Positions 6,534-14,994 are shown, counted from the first letter of the stretch. The stretch is 16,032 bases of DNA from CBFGWV01 sp965652545 (GCA_965652545.1 CBFGWV010000085.1:1-16032), one strand, 5' to 3'. The notes: generated by a model not told the origin, from the letters alone. Translations and numbers: made by a program.

Positions 6534-9500
6534 CCCGCAAGTGAGCAAGACGCCTACACGCATTCTGGTCACCACCTAAACACCGCAAGCGGCTGTCCGA
6601 CGCGCCCGCGACGCCCGTTGACCACCTGGCTTGCCGCCGTCCTCGCCCTGCTGTGCGTCACCACCACCCAGGCCGACACCCTCGCCCAGGGCCAGCTCAC
6701 CGTCCCCGTCACCGGCCACGACGACCTGACCATCCCGCTGAGCGCGGTTACGACAACCGTCACCGGCGACGACACCCTGCGCCGCCTCACCACCCTGGAC
6801 GGCACCGACACCACCGTCACCCTCGAAGGGAGTTGCACCTTCCAGTCCGCCGCCTGGACGCCACCGACCACACCGCCATCGGGCTGGAGCACACCCTACG
6901 GCGCCCTGGCCCTGACGCTGTCCTGCGAATCCGGCGCCGAGGCCACCGTCATCGTCACGGCCGATCCGGCTCCGCCTACAGGCGCTGTCCTGTTTATCGC
7001 GCCCGGTGAGGCACCGACCCGTGCCACCGCGCAATCCGCAAACTGGCAGCCTCACCCGCTCACCCAAACCCCGACCGCCTTGCGCTTCACCCTGACCGAC
7101 GGCGGCAGCGGCGATCCGGATGCTCTGGCCGACGGCCAGATCACCACCCAAGCCTTGCCGGCCTGGCCGCAGGCGGCCATCCCGCTGACACCCCCGATGG
7201 CCATCGCCATTCTTGCAGCGTTGTTGTTTGCCTTCGGTGGCATGGCCCTGTGGCGCCGTCATCCGGTCATCGCGCTGGCCTTGGTGCTCGCCGGCGGCAC
7301 CCTCGCCGTGCCCGGCAGCTGGTGGCCGGCCGCCGTTGCCGACGAGGGCAGTAGCCCCGTCACCCCCTCGGCAGCGGAATTGGTCTTCGAGGTCGAGCCG
7401 GGTGCCAGCGAGAGCGACCCGCAAACCCTGGTGCTCACCAACACCGGCGACACGGCCGTGCCCCTCGGCGCCCCCGCGTTGGACGGCCCCTTCGTCCTGC
7501 GCTCGTCCACCTGCACCGACACCCTCGCGTCCGGCGCGAGCTGCGAGTTGGTCCTCGCCTACCGCGAAGGCGGCGATACCGACGGCGAGCTGACGCTGCA
7601 CGCCCTCCTGCCGTCCGTCATCCCGACTGCGGACAGCGACGCCGAGGTCGTCCTTACCGGCGCCGGTTTCACCCCAGCCACCGCCGTACTGCTGGATGGC
7701 GAGGCCGCCCCGACCCGCTACCTGGACGCCGGTCGGCTGGCCGTCACCGTCTCGGCCGCACAGCGTGCGCAAGCCTGGATCTACCTCGTCAGCGCCCGTG
7801 AGGGCGATCTGGCCTCGGCCGGCGCCCTGGAGCTGACCGTCGAGGCCCCGCCGGGCGACGAGCCGCTGTCGGCCTTCGCCCTGAGCCCCGAGCGCGCCGA
7901 GGCCGATGGCCAAGCCCACACCGTGACCGTGCTCGGCCAGGGCTTCACCGCCGAGGCCCAGGTGCAGGTCGCCGGCCAGGCCGTGGACACCACCGTTCTC
8001 GGCACCCATCAGTTGCAAGCCATCGTACCGGCCGATCTCACCGCCAGCCCCGCCGAACTGGCGGTGGTCGTCACGACCGGCCATGGCAGTAGCGCCGCAC
8101 TCACCTACACGTTGGTCGCCCCAGGCGGCATGGACCCGCCGGTGCCCGCGCTGCCGCCCGAGGACATCGTCGCCGAGCTGCCGCCCGGCCCTGGCGGCAA
8201 CGGCATCGGTTTCGATCGGCTCATCGACCTGATCAACGCCGACCCGCCCATGCAGTACGACGTCGTGCCCGGGGCCATCGAGCGCGAGCTGTACGTCTTC
8301 ATCCGTGGCCGGGTGCTGGACGAGCACGGCCAGCCCCTGGCCGGCGCCAAGATCACCGCCAATGGCCAGCCGGACTTCGGCTACGCCGTCAGCCGCGCCG
8401 ACGGCCACTACGAATTCGCCACCAATGGCGGTGGCCGTGTGGTGCTGGACATCGCCAAGCACGGCTACCTGCCCGCGCAGAAGCACGTCGACACCGGCTG
8501 GCAGGACATCACCCGCGCCGACGACGCCTGGCTCAAGCGCCTTAGCGACAAGGTCACCGTCGTCAGCCTCGATGGCAGCGTCAGCGACGTGCAGCCGGCG
8601 GCCGGCGAGGTCGAAGACGACATCAACGGTCAACGCCAGGGGCGGTTGCTGTTCCTGCCCGGCACCCGTGCCCGCCTGGTCTACCCCGACGGTCGCGAGC
8701 AGGCGGTGGAAACCCTCTCGGTGCGCATCACCGAATACACCAGCGGCGAGAACGGCCCGGCCCTCATGCCCGGTCCGCTGCCCCCCGCGAGCCTGTACAC
8801 CTACGCCGCCGAACTCTCTGCCGACGAGGCCTTGTTCAGCGGTGCCAGCGAGGTGCGCTTCAACCGGCCGGTGCCGTACTACCTGGAGAACTTCCTGGGC
8901 CTGGAGGTGGGCTTGCCCATCCCGTTGGCCACATATGACCGATCGCGCGCGCTCTGGGTGCCCGAGGACGATGGTGTGGTCATCGGGATACTGGCGGTGG
9001 ATGCACAAGGCCGTGCAGTGGTGGACATCGACGGTGACGGCCGGCCTGACCCGGCAACCACGCTCAATGCCTGGCGCTTTACCGTTGAAGAGCTTACCGC
9101 CCTTGCCGAGCGATACCCGCCCGGTAGCCGCCTGTGGCGTACCTTGATGCTCGGCTTCACCCCTAAAGACCTGAACCTTCTACAGGGCGAATGCGACCCG
9201 GTTGACGGTTGCCCGGCCTCTGAAGGCGAGGGCGATGGTGTGCTGGAGGACGACTGTGGCCCCAACGTCGGTGGCTGCATCATCAACGTCGAGCGCGGTA
9301 CCGTCTCGGAGGTGTTCCCCGTCAAAGGCGCGGCCACCGCGCTGAAGCTCTCCACCGCCGCCTTGAGCATGCCGACGTTGCGCACCCCGCCCGGCGGCGG
9401 CACACCGGTGCTGATCATCCATCAGCCCGATGCGCGTACGCTGCCGCTGTCGTATCTCGATGCACGCGCCACCCGGCCGTGGAACGAAGAGAAGCAGAAA

Positions 9501-12500
9501 TACCCGGAAACCTACGTCCGCACCACACTGAAGCTTGAGATTTTCGGTGTCGAGATTCTGCGCAGTACCGGCTATGGCCCCAGAGGGCAGAACGCCGCCA
9601 GCGGCCGGCCGTTCCTGATGCCCGACGAGGAAGAGGGGGGCGATAACAACGACCCGATCCGCGATCGGCGCAAGTACCTCATCCTCGGCGGTCTGGACGA
9701 GGACGAGCGCACCCTGCTCGCGGCTGCCCGCCGTGCGCTCAAGAGCGGTGCGCCACCTAAAGTCAAAATAGAGGCGTGCAACCATTACGTGCCGGTACCC
9801 GTCGATGGCGGCCTGGGCGGTGCGTCCGGCTCGCGCAGCTTTGGTCGCGGCGGTGGCCGTGGCGGCGTGGGGGTGTCGACGCCACCGGCAGGGTGGGACA
9901 ACCTGGGCAATACACTGGCGCTGATCCAGCGCTGCACCGAGAGTGAATTCACCCTCACCATGGCCACGCGCACCGGCGCGCCGTGGGACGGTGGCCTGAG
10001 CTGGACATCGATCGGCAATTTCTTCCCCGAAGAGGCCATCTTCCATGCCCCGGGCAATGAGACTGGTGCCCACCGGGGCAACCGCACGCCCGAGTTGCGC
10101 CCGGTGCATGGGGCGCTCGGCGGCCATGGTCCGGTCCATGACATCGCCATCGAGGTGGCCGGCTATACGCTCATGGGCACCGCGAATGCGCTGCTGCGCC
10201 AGCGCCACGACCTGCCCCCGACCCCGGTACCCGGCACCGCCGGGCTAACGGATTTTCGCGCCGTGCACGGCGGCGCCTCGGGGCGGATGTACTTCATTGC
10301 CCGTGCCGGTGGTGAGCAGTTGCGGGTCTATGCGCGCGATCTCGATGGCCAGGTGAGTGCCATCGCGGGCAACGGGCAGAGCGCCTGCTCGAGCCTGGCC
10401 GTGGATGGCGCCCCGGCATTGAGTGTGCCCCTGGGGGAGCCCAGTGCCGTGGTCGAAGGCCCCGGCGGCGCGCTCTACATCGCCGACCGCGCCTGTCATC
10501 GCGTTTACCGCCTGGCCCCCGATGGGCGTCTGGAGCCCCATGTCGGCACCGGTCAGGCCCGTGACAGCGGCGACGAGGGCACCGCCCGCGCCGCGGCCGT
10601 GCATGGTCCGCAAGACTTGGCCATGGACAAATTCGGCATTCTCTACATCGCCACCGCGGGTGCGCGGGTGCGCGATGTCGAGCCCGGCGGCATCATTCGC
10701 ACCATCGCCGGCACCGGCCAAGTGGGCGACGCCCCCGACCACGCCCTGGCCAACCAAGCCGCACTGGGTGCCAGGCTGCGCCTGGCCGCACAGTCCAATG
10801 GGCGCTTGTCCATTCTCGATATCGACAACCGCAAAGTCCGCGAAGTGGGGCTGGACGAAATCCTGCGCACCGTCGCCGGTGGTGGCGACGAGTCGGGTCT
10901 TGCGGCCGGCTACGAGTCCACCCAGGTGACACTGCCGGCGGATCTGGCCGCCATCGCCTACCTGCCGCACAAAGGCAACACACCGGCCCTGTTCATGGCC
11001 CGGCAGGACGGCAGCGTGTGGGGTGTGCTCTCGCCGTTTCGCGTGTTGCCCGGTCAGACCGAAGTCAAGATCCTCAGCGGCGGTGGCATCGACCACTACT
11101 CGGCCATCACCGGCAAACTGCTGCGCACCACCGACTACCACACCGGTGCGGAGCTGCGCCGCATCCGCCACGACGGCCACGGCCGGCTGGTGGAGATCCG
11201 CGACCTCGCGGGTCCCACAGTGTTCGAGCGCGCCGGCAACGGCCAGCTCACCGGCATCGTCTCGCCCAAGGGCGAGCGCACCACCATTGCGATGAACAGC
11301 GCAGGCCAAGTGCAGGCGATCACCAACCCCGCCGGCGAGCGCTGGCGGATCGCCTACGAGCCCGGGCGCCCCTATCTGATCAGCGCCATCACCGACCCCG
11401 AAGACCGGGCCACCACCTACGTCTACGACGACCTGGGGCAGTTTAAAAGCGAGACCGACCCCGAGGGCGGAGGCTGGACCCGCTCGCTCATCGGTCTTGA
11501 GCAGTATCGGATGCAAAGCGCCGAAGGGGTGGGCATCGACTACACCATCCGCCGTGGCGGCCCGCGCCAACAACAGGTCATCACCCACTACCCCGATGGC
11601 AGCGAAACCGAAGCGGTCGTGGACAAGACCCGCAGCGCATACCGCAGCGCCGACGGCAGCACGGTGACCACCGACACCCGCCCACGCCCCTGGTACGGCA
11701 GCCAGGCCCCGTACCCGGCGCGCACCGTCGCCCGCACCCCCGGCGGGCTGGAAACCACCGTCACCACCGAGTTGGCCGAAACCCGCGACGGCGACCGCCT
11801 CGTCTCAGCCAGTGTCCAGGTCACCGTCAACGGCGCGCAGACCTGGACCAGCAGCTACGACGGCACCACCCGCACCGCCCAGACCACCAGCCCCGCCGGC
11901 CGCAGCAGCCAGAGCGCCCTGGACGAACAAGGCCGTCCGCTGTGGCAGCGCCTGCCCGAGGCCGGCGAGCTCAGTTACGCCTACCGCGACGACGCCCGCC
12001 TGGAGGCCATCACCCACACAGCCGAGAATGGGATCGACCAGCGCACCTGGACCTTCGCCTACGACCTCCGAGGCGACCTGGCCCAGATCACCGACCCGCG
12101 CGGCCAGAGCGTCAGCCTGAGCAACGATCTTCTTGGCCGCCCCACCCAGGTCACCGAACCGGGCCTGCGAACCACCGGCTACACCTACGACAAGGCCGGC
12201 AGCCTCATCGGCCTCACCCCGCCGGGCAAACCGACGCACAATTTTGAGACCGACAGCAAAGGCCGGCTCACCGAGTACACCCCGCCCGAAGTCCCCGGCA
12301 CCGCCACCAACCGCACCTGGGCCTTCGACAAAGACGGACGCTTCACCGAACGGCGCGACAGCAGCGGCGAGGGCATCACCCAGGCCTATGACCCGGTCAC
12401 CGGCCAGCCCACCCGCAGCGACCAGCAACCGGGCCACTCCACCGTACCGGCATTCGATGCCGCCGGGCGGCTCAAGACCCTGACCCACGCCCCCGGTACG

Positions 12501-14069
12501 CCTGAGGAAAGCACCCTTACCCTCAGCTACGACGGCCCCCTGGTCACCGCCATCGACACCGGCGGCCTCACCCAGGGCAGCGTTCAGGCGAGTTACGACC
12601 ACCAGCGCCGTGTCACCGACTACCGCATCGGCAACGAGACCATCGCGCTCACCTACGACGCCGACAACCTCATCACCCAACACGGCCCGCTCACCTTCAC
12701 CCGCAGTGCCCAGAGCGGCCGCATCGACGCCACCACCGCCGGCACCACCCAGACCGGTCACGGCTTCAACGGCTTTGGCGAACTGATCGACTACACCGCC
12801 CAGACCCAAGGCAACGAGGACTACCGCTACACCCTCACAAGAGACGCCGCCGGCCGCATCACCGGCAAGACCGAGACGGTGCTGGGCGAAACCCACAGCA
12901 CCACCTACACCTACGACAGCGCCGATCGCCTCATCCGAGTGACCAAAGACGGCCAGATACAGAGCGAATGGGACTGGGACCTCAACGGCAACCGCATCGG
13001 CGCGGGCTACGACAGCGACGACCAGGACAGGCTGACCCAGAGCCCAGCCACCGACCGCCCCATCCCCAGCCAAGCCATCCGCTACCGCACCGACGCCCTG
13101 GGCCGGCGTATCCAGGTCGAGAAGGGCGGCCAGATCGAGTACAGCTTCCTGTACGGCGCCGGCCTCTTACCCCAGGCCCGACTCACCCCCGACGGCCAGA
13201 TCGACCAGCTGTACATCTACGCCGAGCGCCACAGCCCGAGCCTCATCATCGAACCGCAGACCGGCACCACCTACCGCGTCATCGCCGATCACCTGGGCAG
13301 CCCCAAGCTTATCGTCGACACCCAGACGGGCAGCATCGTCCAGGAGATGGACTACGCTGTGTGGGGAGCGGTCACCAAGGACACCAACCCCGGCTTCCAG
13401 CCCTTCGGGTTTGCCGGCGGGCTGTACGAACCGGAAACCGGACTCGTACGCTTCGGGGCACGGGACTACGACCCGTACACCGGACGGTGGATGGCGAAGG
13501 ACCCGATTGGGTTTGCGGGTGGGGATGGGAATCTGTTTGGATATGTGACCGGTGACCCTGTAAACAGCATCGATCCGCTTGGGCTCTATCAAATAACCGG
13601 CGGGCTTGATACGTCAGGCATGAGTTTTAAGGAAGCTCTTGATGCTAGGCGTGCATATAATGAAACTGAAGCAGGAAGAAGAGAAATGGTATTAGAGTTT
13701 TGGGGCGAGGAGCTCAAGAAGCGTATTCCCTTGCTGCCTGATGACCAGCGTCTTGAGGCGGAGGAGATTTATTCTTGCATGACGGTGTCTGTCGATCCAG
13801 ATATCGATGATTTTTATAAGCGGAACAGAGAGAACTATGCAGTTGCAAATCATGGTGAGAAAAGTATTATTTTTAATCACGATTTTTTTGCATCACAGGA
13901 TAAGGGATTTATCTTTTTCCATGAGTTTAGGCATCTGATGGACGCTAACAATGAATTTTACTTGGACAGTAGTCGTTATATTGGAGACTCGTTGACGGGT
14001 GGCGCATCAAAACATCCTGGAGAGATGGATGCTGATGCATGGGCTGGAATGGTGCAGAGGCTGAGATGA
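6513..14069 (+). CDS. Gene C: giant secreted RHS/YD polymorphic-toxin-like protein with C-terminal HExxH tip
   Basis: About 2518 aa from ATG 6513; the start is uncertain. Other in-frame choices are GTG 6366/TTG 6369 (good AGGAGG at 6355-6360) and TTG 6618. Clear coding begins near 6603 with the signal peptide RPRRPLTTWLAAVLALLCV...TTQA, cut near 6674. By position: choice-of-anchor-U-like domain (motif FTLTDGGSGDPD, ~7086); IPTL-like anchor, two hydrophobic spans with WRR between (7179-7335); ASH/choice-of-anchor-D-like domain (~7370-7600); two IPT/TIG-like domains (~7610-8115); carboxypeptidase-regulatory-like domain (GRVLDEHGQPLAGAKIT, ~8310-8500); an unassigned conserved-looking part with paired cysteines (9187-9280); an NHL-like beta-propeller (~10230-10910); a YD-repeat shell (~11090-13450); the RHS core end from RFGARDYDPYTGRW to DPLGL (13572-13586). 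The 160-aa tip (13587-14066) is AT-rich and carries HEFRH (13920-13934) and GEMDADAW (E at 14022), fitting a zincin metallopeptidase. RHS shells typically enclose and release such tips. There is no PAAR domain, so export by Sec is inferred. Gene D overlaps its stop. Confidence 0.88.
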   Translation: MPASGRHPASEQDAYTHSGHHLNTASGCPTRPRRPLTTWLAAVLALLCVTTTQADTLAQGQLTVPVTGHDDLTIPLSAVTTTVTGDDTLRRLTTLDGTDTTVTLEGSCTFQSAAWTPPTTPPSGWSTPYGALALTLSCESGAEATVIVTADPAPPTGAVLFIAPGEAPTRATAQSANWQPHPLTQTPTALRFTLTDGGSGDPDALADGQITTQALPAWPQAAIPLTPPMAIAILAALLFAFGGMALWRRHPVIALALVLAGGTLAVPGSWWPAAVADEGSSPVTPSAAELVFEVEPGASESDPQTLVLTNTGDTAVPLGAPALDGPFVLRSSTCTDTLASGASCELVLAYREGGDTDGELTLHALLPSVIPTADSDAEVVLTGAGFTPATAVLLDGEAAPTRYLDAGRLAVTVSAAQRAQAWIYLVSAREGDLASAGALELTVEAPPGDEPLSAFALSPERAEADGQAHTVTVLGQGFTAEAQVQVAGQAVDTTVLGTHQLQAIVPADLTASPAELAVVVTTGHGSSAALTYTLVAPGGMDPPVPALPPEDIVAELPPGPGGNGIGFDRLIDLINADPPMQYDVVPGAIERELYVFIRGRVLDEHGQPLAGAKITANGQPDFGYAVSRADGHYEFATNGGGRVVLDIAKHGYLPAQKHVDTGWQDITRADDAWLKRLSDKVTVVSLDGSVSDVQPAAGEVEDDINGQRQGRLLFLPGTRARLVYPDGREQAVETLSVRITEYTSGENGPALMPGPLPPASLYTYAAELSADEALFSGASEVRFNRPVPYYLENFLGLEVGLPIPLATYDRSRALWVPEDDGVVIGILAVDAQGRAVVDIDGDGRPDPATTLNAWRFTVEELTALAERYPPGSRLWRTLMLGFTPKDLNLLQGECDPVDGCPASEGEGDGVLEDDCGPNVGGCIINVERGTVSEVFPVKGAATALKLSTAALSMPTLRTPPGGGTPVLIIHQPDARTLPLSYLDARATRPWNEEKQKYPETYVRTTLKLEIFGVEILRSTGYGPRGQNAASGRPFLMPDEEEGGDNNDPIRDRRKYLILGGLDEDERTLLAAARRALKSGAPPKVKIEACNHYVPVPVDGGLGGASGSRSFGRGGGRGGVGVSTPPAGWDNLGNTLALIQRCTESEFTLTMATRTGAPWDGGLSWTSIGNFFPEEAIFHAPGNETGAHRGNRTPELRPVHGALGGHGPVHDIAIEVAGYTLMGTANALLRQRHDLPPTPVPGTAGLTDFRAVHGGASGRMYFIARAGGEQLRVYARDLDGQVSAIAGNGQSACSSLAVDGAPALSVPLGEPSAVVEGPGGALYIADRACHRVYRLAPDGRLEPHVGTGQARDSGDEGTARAAAVHGPQDLAMDKFGILYIATAGARVRDVEPGGIIRTIAGTGQVGDAPDHALANQAALGARLRLAAQSNGRLSILDIDNRKVREVGLDEILRTVAGGGDESGLAAGYESTQVTLPADLAAIAYLPHKGNTPALFMARQDGSVWGVLSPFRVLPGQTEVKILSGGGIDHYSAITGKLLRTTDYHTGAELRRIRHDGHGRLVEIRDLAGPTVFERAGNGQLTGIVSPKGERTTIAMNSAGQVQAITNPAGERWRIAYEPGRPYLISAITDPEDRATTYVYDDLGQFKSETDPEGGGWTRSLIGLEQYRMQSAEGVGIDYTIRRGGPRQQQVITHYPDGSETEAVVDKTRSAYRSADGSTVTTDTRPRPWYGSQAPYPARTVARTPGGLETTVTTELAETRDGDRLVSASVQVTVNGAQTWTSSYDGTTRTAQTTSPAGRSSQSALDEQGRPLWQRLPEAGELSYAYRDDARLEAITHTAENGIDQRTWTFAYDLRGDLAQITDPRGQSVSLSNDLLGRPTQVTEPGLRTTGYTYDKAGSLIGLTPPGKPTHNFETDSKGRLTEYTPPEVPGTATNRTWAFDKDGRFTERRDSSGEGITQAYDPVTGQPTRSDQQPGHSTVPAFDAAGRLKTLTHAPGTPEESTLTLSYDGPLVTAIDTGGLTQGSVQASYDHQRRVTDYRIGNETIALTYDADNLITQHGPLTFTRSAQSGRIDATTAGTTQTGHGFNGFGELIDYTAQTQGNEDYRYTLTRDAAGRITGKTETVLGETHSTTYTYDSADRLIRVTKDGQIQSEWDWDLNGNRIGAGYDSDDQDRLTQSPATDRPIPSQAIRYRTDALGRRIQVEKGGQIEYSFLYGAGLLPQARLTPDGQIDQLYIYAERHSPSLIIEPQTGTTYRVIADHLGSPKLIVDTQTGSIVQEMDYAVWGAVTKDTNPGFQPFGFAGGLYEPETGLVRFGARDYDPYTGRWMAKDPIGFAGGDGNLFGYVTGDPVNSIDPLGLYQITGGLDTSGMSFKEALDARRAYNETEAGRREMVLEFWGEELKKRIPLLPDDQRLEAEEIYSCMTVSVDPDIDDFYKRNRENYAVANHGEKSIIFNHDFFASQDKGFIFFHEFRHLMDANNEFYLDSSRYIGDSLTGGASKHPGEMDADAWAGMVQRLR
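13587..14066 (+). other. Variable toxin tip of gene C: putative zinc metallopeptidase domain
   Basis: The 160 residues after DPLGL are the position of the polymorphic warhead in RHS proteins. The motif HEFRH (13920-13934) supplies two candidate zinc-ligand histidines and a catalytic glutamate. Thirty residues later, GEMDADAWA offers an acidic third ligand (E at 14022), a spacing compatible with gluzincin-type peptidases. The only cysteine is in YSCMT (about 13773). Codon use is markedly AT-rich compared with the shell. The target is unknown; a nearby exported immunity candidate points to the cell envelope. The fold family is inferred from the motif alone. Confidence 0.6.
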
Positions 14070-14653
14070 TCCATATGGTTGCGTGCAGAATTATATATAT
14101 ATTTTCTTTTTTGTTTATGTCATTTTTCTTTTTTGCTGTCGCCGATGCGGATACGTGGGTGGATCCTAAAGAGAAAGTGGCGATAAGTGAAAATGGTATG
14201 TACGTTGTCAGGATTCCACCGCCAAAAACCGAAAATTCTCACGAATGGTTGGGTGATGTGTTTGCAAGAATCTATAAATTTGATGAGGTTGGTTATAAGT
14301 TTGTGCAGAAATTCGAACTGAATATCAACTCGGTTCCGATATCTGTTTTTATCTCAAACAAAGGATTGACAATTGCTGTTGATCAATGGGGGCAAGTAGG
14401 GTATGGGCCTATAATAACAGTCTATGATGCTGATGGGCGAATTTTGTCTGAAAGTTGGCTTGATGATATTTTTACTGAAGATGAAATATTGAGTATGCAA
14501 AAAACTACGTCGTCGATCTGGTGGAGAAAGAATGGGTTGCCTGCCCTTCTTGACGAGGGGGAGAACACACTTTTTTTGAGTGATGCGTTAGGAGGGGTTG
14601 TCGAAGTAAATATGGAAACCGGAAATGTCGGTGTGAAGAGATACGAGAATTAA
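14066..14653 (+). CDS. Gene D: exported protein, candidate immunity protein for the RHS tip
   Basis: 195 aa. The ATG at 14066 overlaps the gene C stop as ATGA and follows GCAGAGGCTG, so translation is probably coupled; an in-frame ATG at 14039 lies inside gene C and an internal ATG at 14075 is also possible. The N-terminus MIHMVACRIIYIFSFLFMSFFFFAVADA is a signal peptide with likely cleavage before DTWVDP. The mature part has beta-rich stretches (SENGMYVVRI, GPIITVYDADGRIL, NTLFLSDALGGVVEVNMETG) suggestive of a beta-propeller or beta-sandwich, with a Trp pair in SIWWRKNG. I do not recognise the family. Low GC matches the adjoining tip and not the shell, so both were probably gained together. 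In RHS loci the gene straight after the tip is normally the cognate immunity gene; here it would act in the periplasm or envelope. Confidence 0.75.
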   Translation: MIHMVACRIIYIFSFLFMSFFFFAVADADTWVDPKEKVAISENGMYVVRIPPPKTENSHEWLGDVFARIYKFDEVGYKFVQKFELNINSVPISVFISNKGLTIAVDQWGQVGYGPIITVYDADGRILSESWLDDIFTEDEILSMQKTTSSIWWRKNGLPALLDEGENTLFLSDALGGVVEVNMETGNVGVKRYEN

Positions 14654-14660
14654 ACCGTAA

Positions 14661-14799
14661 TGGGAAATCCCCTGGCTCTGCCGGGGTGGCAGTAGAAGTT
14701 TGACGTATCCGGGAGTCCATCGCGGAGACTCCAGCCGTGAGCCGCCAAGCACACGGACTGGAGAAACCGCAGATGGACGAGTTTGAGAGCTTAAGTCAT
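14661..14799 (+). mobile_element. Left-end remnant of an IS200-like (IS200/IS605 family) element
   Basis: Three features agree. First, the hairpin CCCCTGGCTCTGCCGGGG (14669-14686; seven pairs with one bulged T) has the form of the subterminal hairpins recognised by IS200-type TnpA. Second, a long stem (CTCCAGCCGTG at 14729-14739 with CACGG/CTGGAG at 14752-14763) buries the GGAG ahead of the ATG at 14773, as in the IS200 leader that represses transposase translation. Third, that ATG starts MDEFESLSH, matching my recollection of the start of IS200-like transposases, which usually go on with the WxCKYHVVFIPK block; here the similarity ends at about 14799. The element is therefore dead and cut short. 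Confidence 0.55.
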
Positions 14800-14994
14800 G
14801 CCGGTGCGCGTCAAGGTAGTTGTCGCCTGATTCATGCACTTACTCGTTCTTTATCCACAGCGAGTCCGGCCGCCTCGACGATGCTCTGGCGCTCTGGGTT
14901 GAGCGTCACCGCGCCGATGGGCCGCCAGTTGCGGGTAGGCCCTGACCAACCGCGCACCGGAGGCAAAGGAATATCGAATAATGAGTATCGCTAA
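14773..14994 (+). pseudogene. Truncated IS200-like transposase start fused to unrelated sequence
   Basis: The frame opens MDEFESLSH, then switches to AGARQGSCRLIHALTRSL, which has none of the TnpA motifs (no HUH histidines, no catalytic tyrosine region). It runs to a stop at 14992-14994, after the start of the next small gene. The breakpoint near 14800 marks a deletion or recombination within the IS. The tail is probably not a functional protein. Confidence 0.4.

Noticed and set aside
6576..9008. Very long minus-strand open frame (about 810 aa) opposite gene C
   Set aside because: Its composition (His/Gly/Gln/Arg-rich, no domain) is what results from reading the antisense of GC-rich coding DNA; gene C has coherent domains on the plus strand.
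11805..13073. Minus-strand frame of about 420 aa opposite the YD shell
   Set aside because: Gly/Val/Ala-rich antisense of Tyr-Asp repeats; no independent support.
14833..14990. Minus-strand gene fragment ending GLAVDKERVSA
   Set aside because: Only 52 codons, no start, overlaps the plus-strand small membrane gene start, and I do not recognise it; kept only as a note in the findings.
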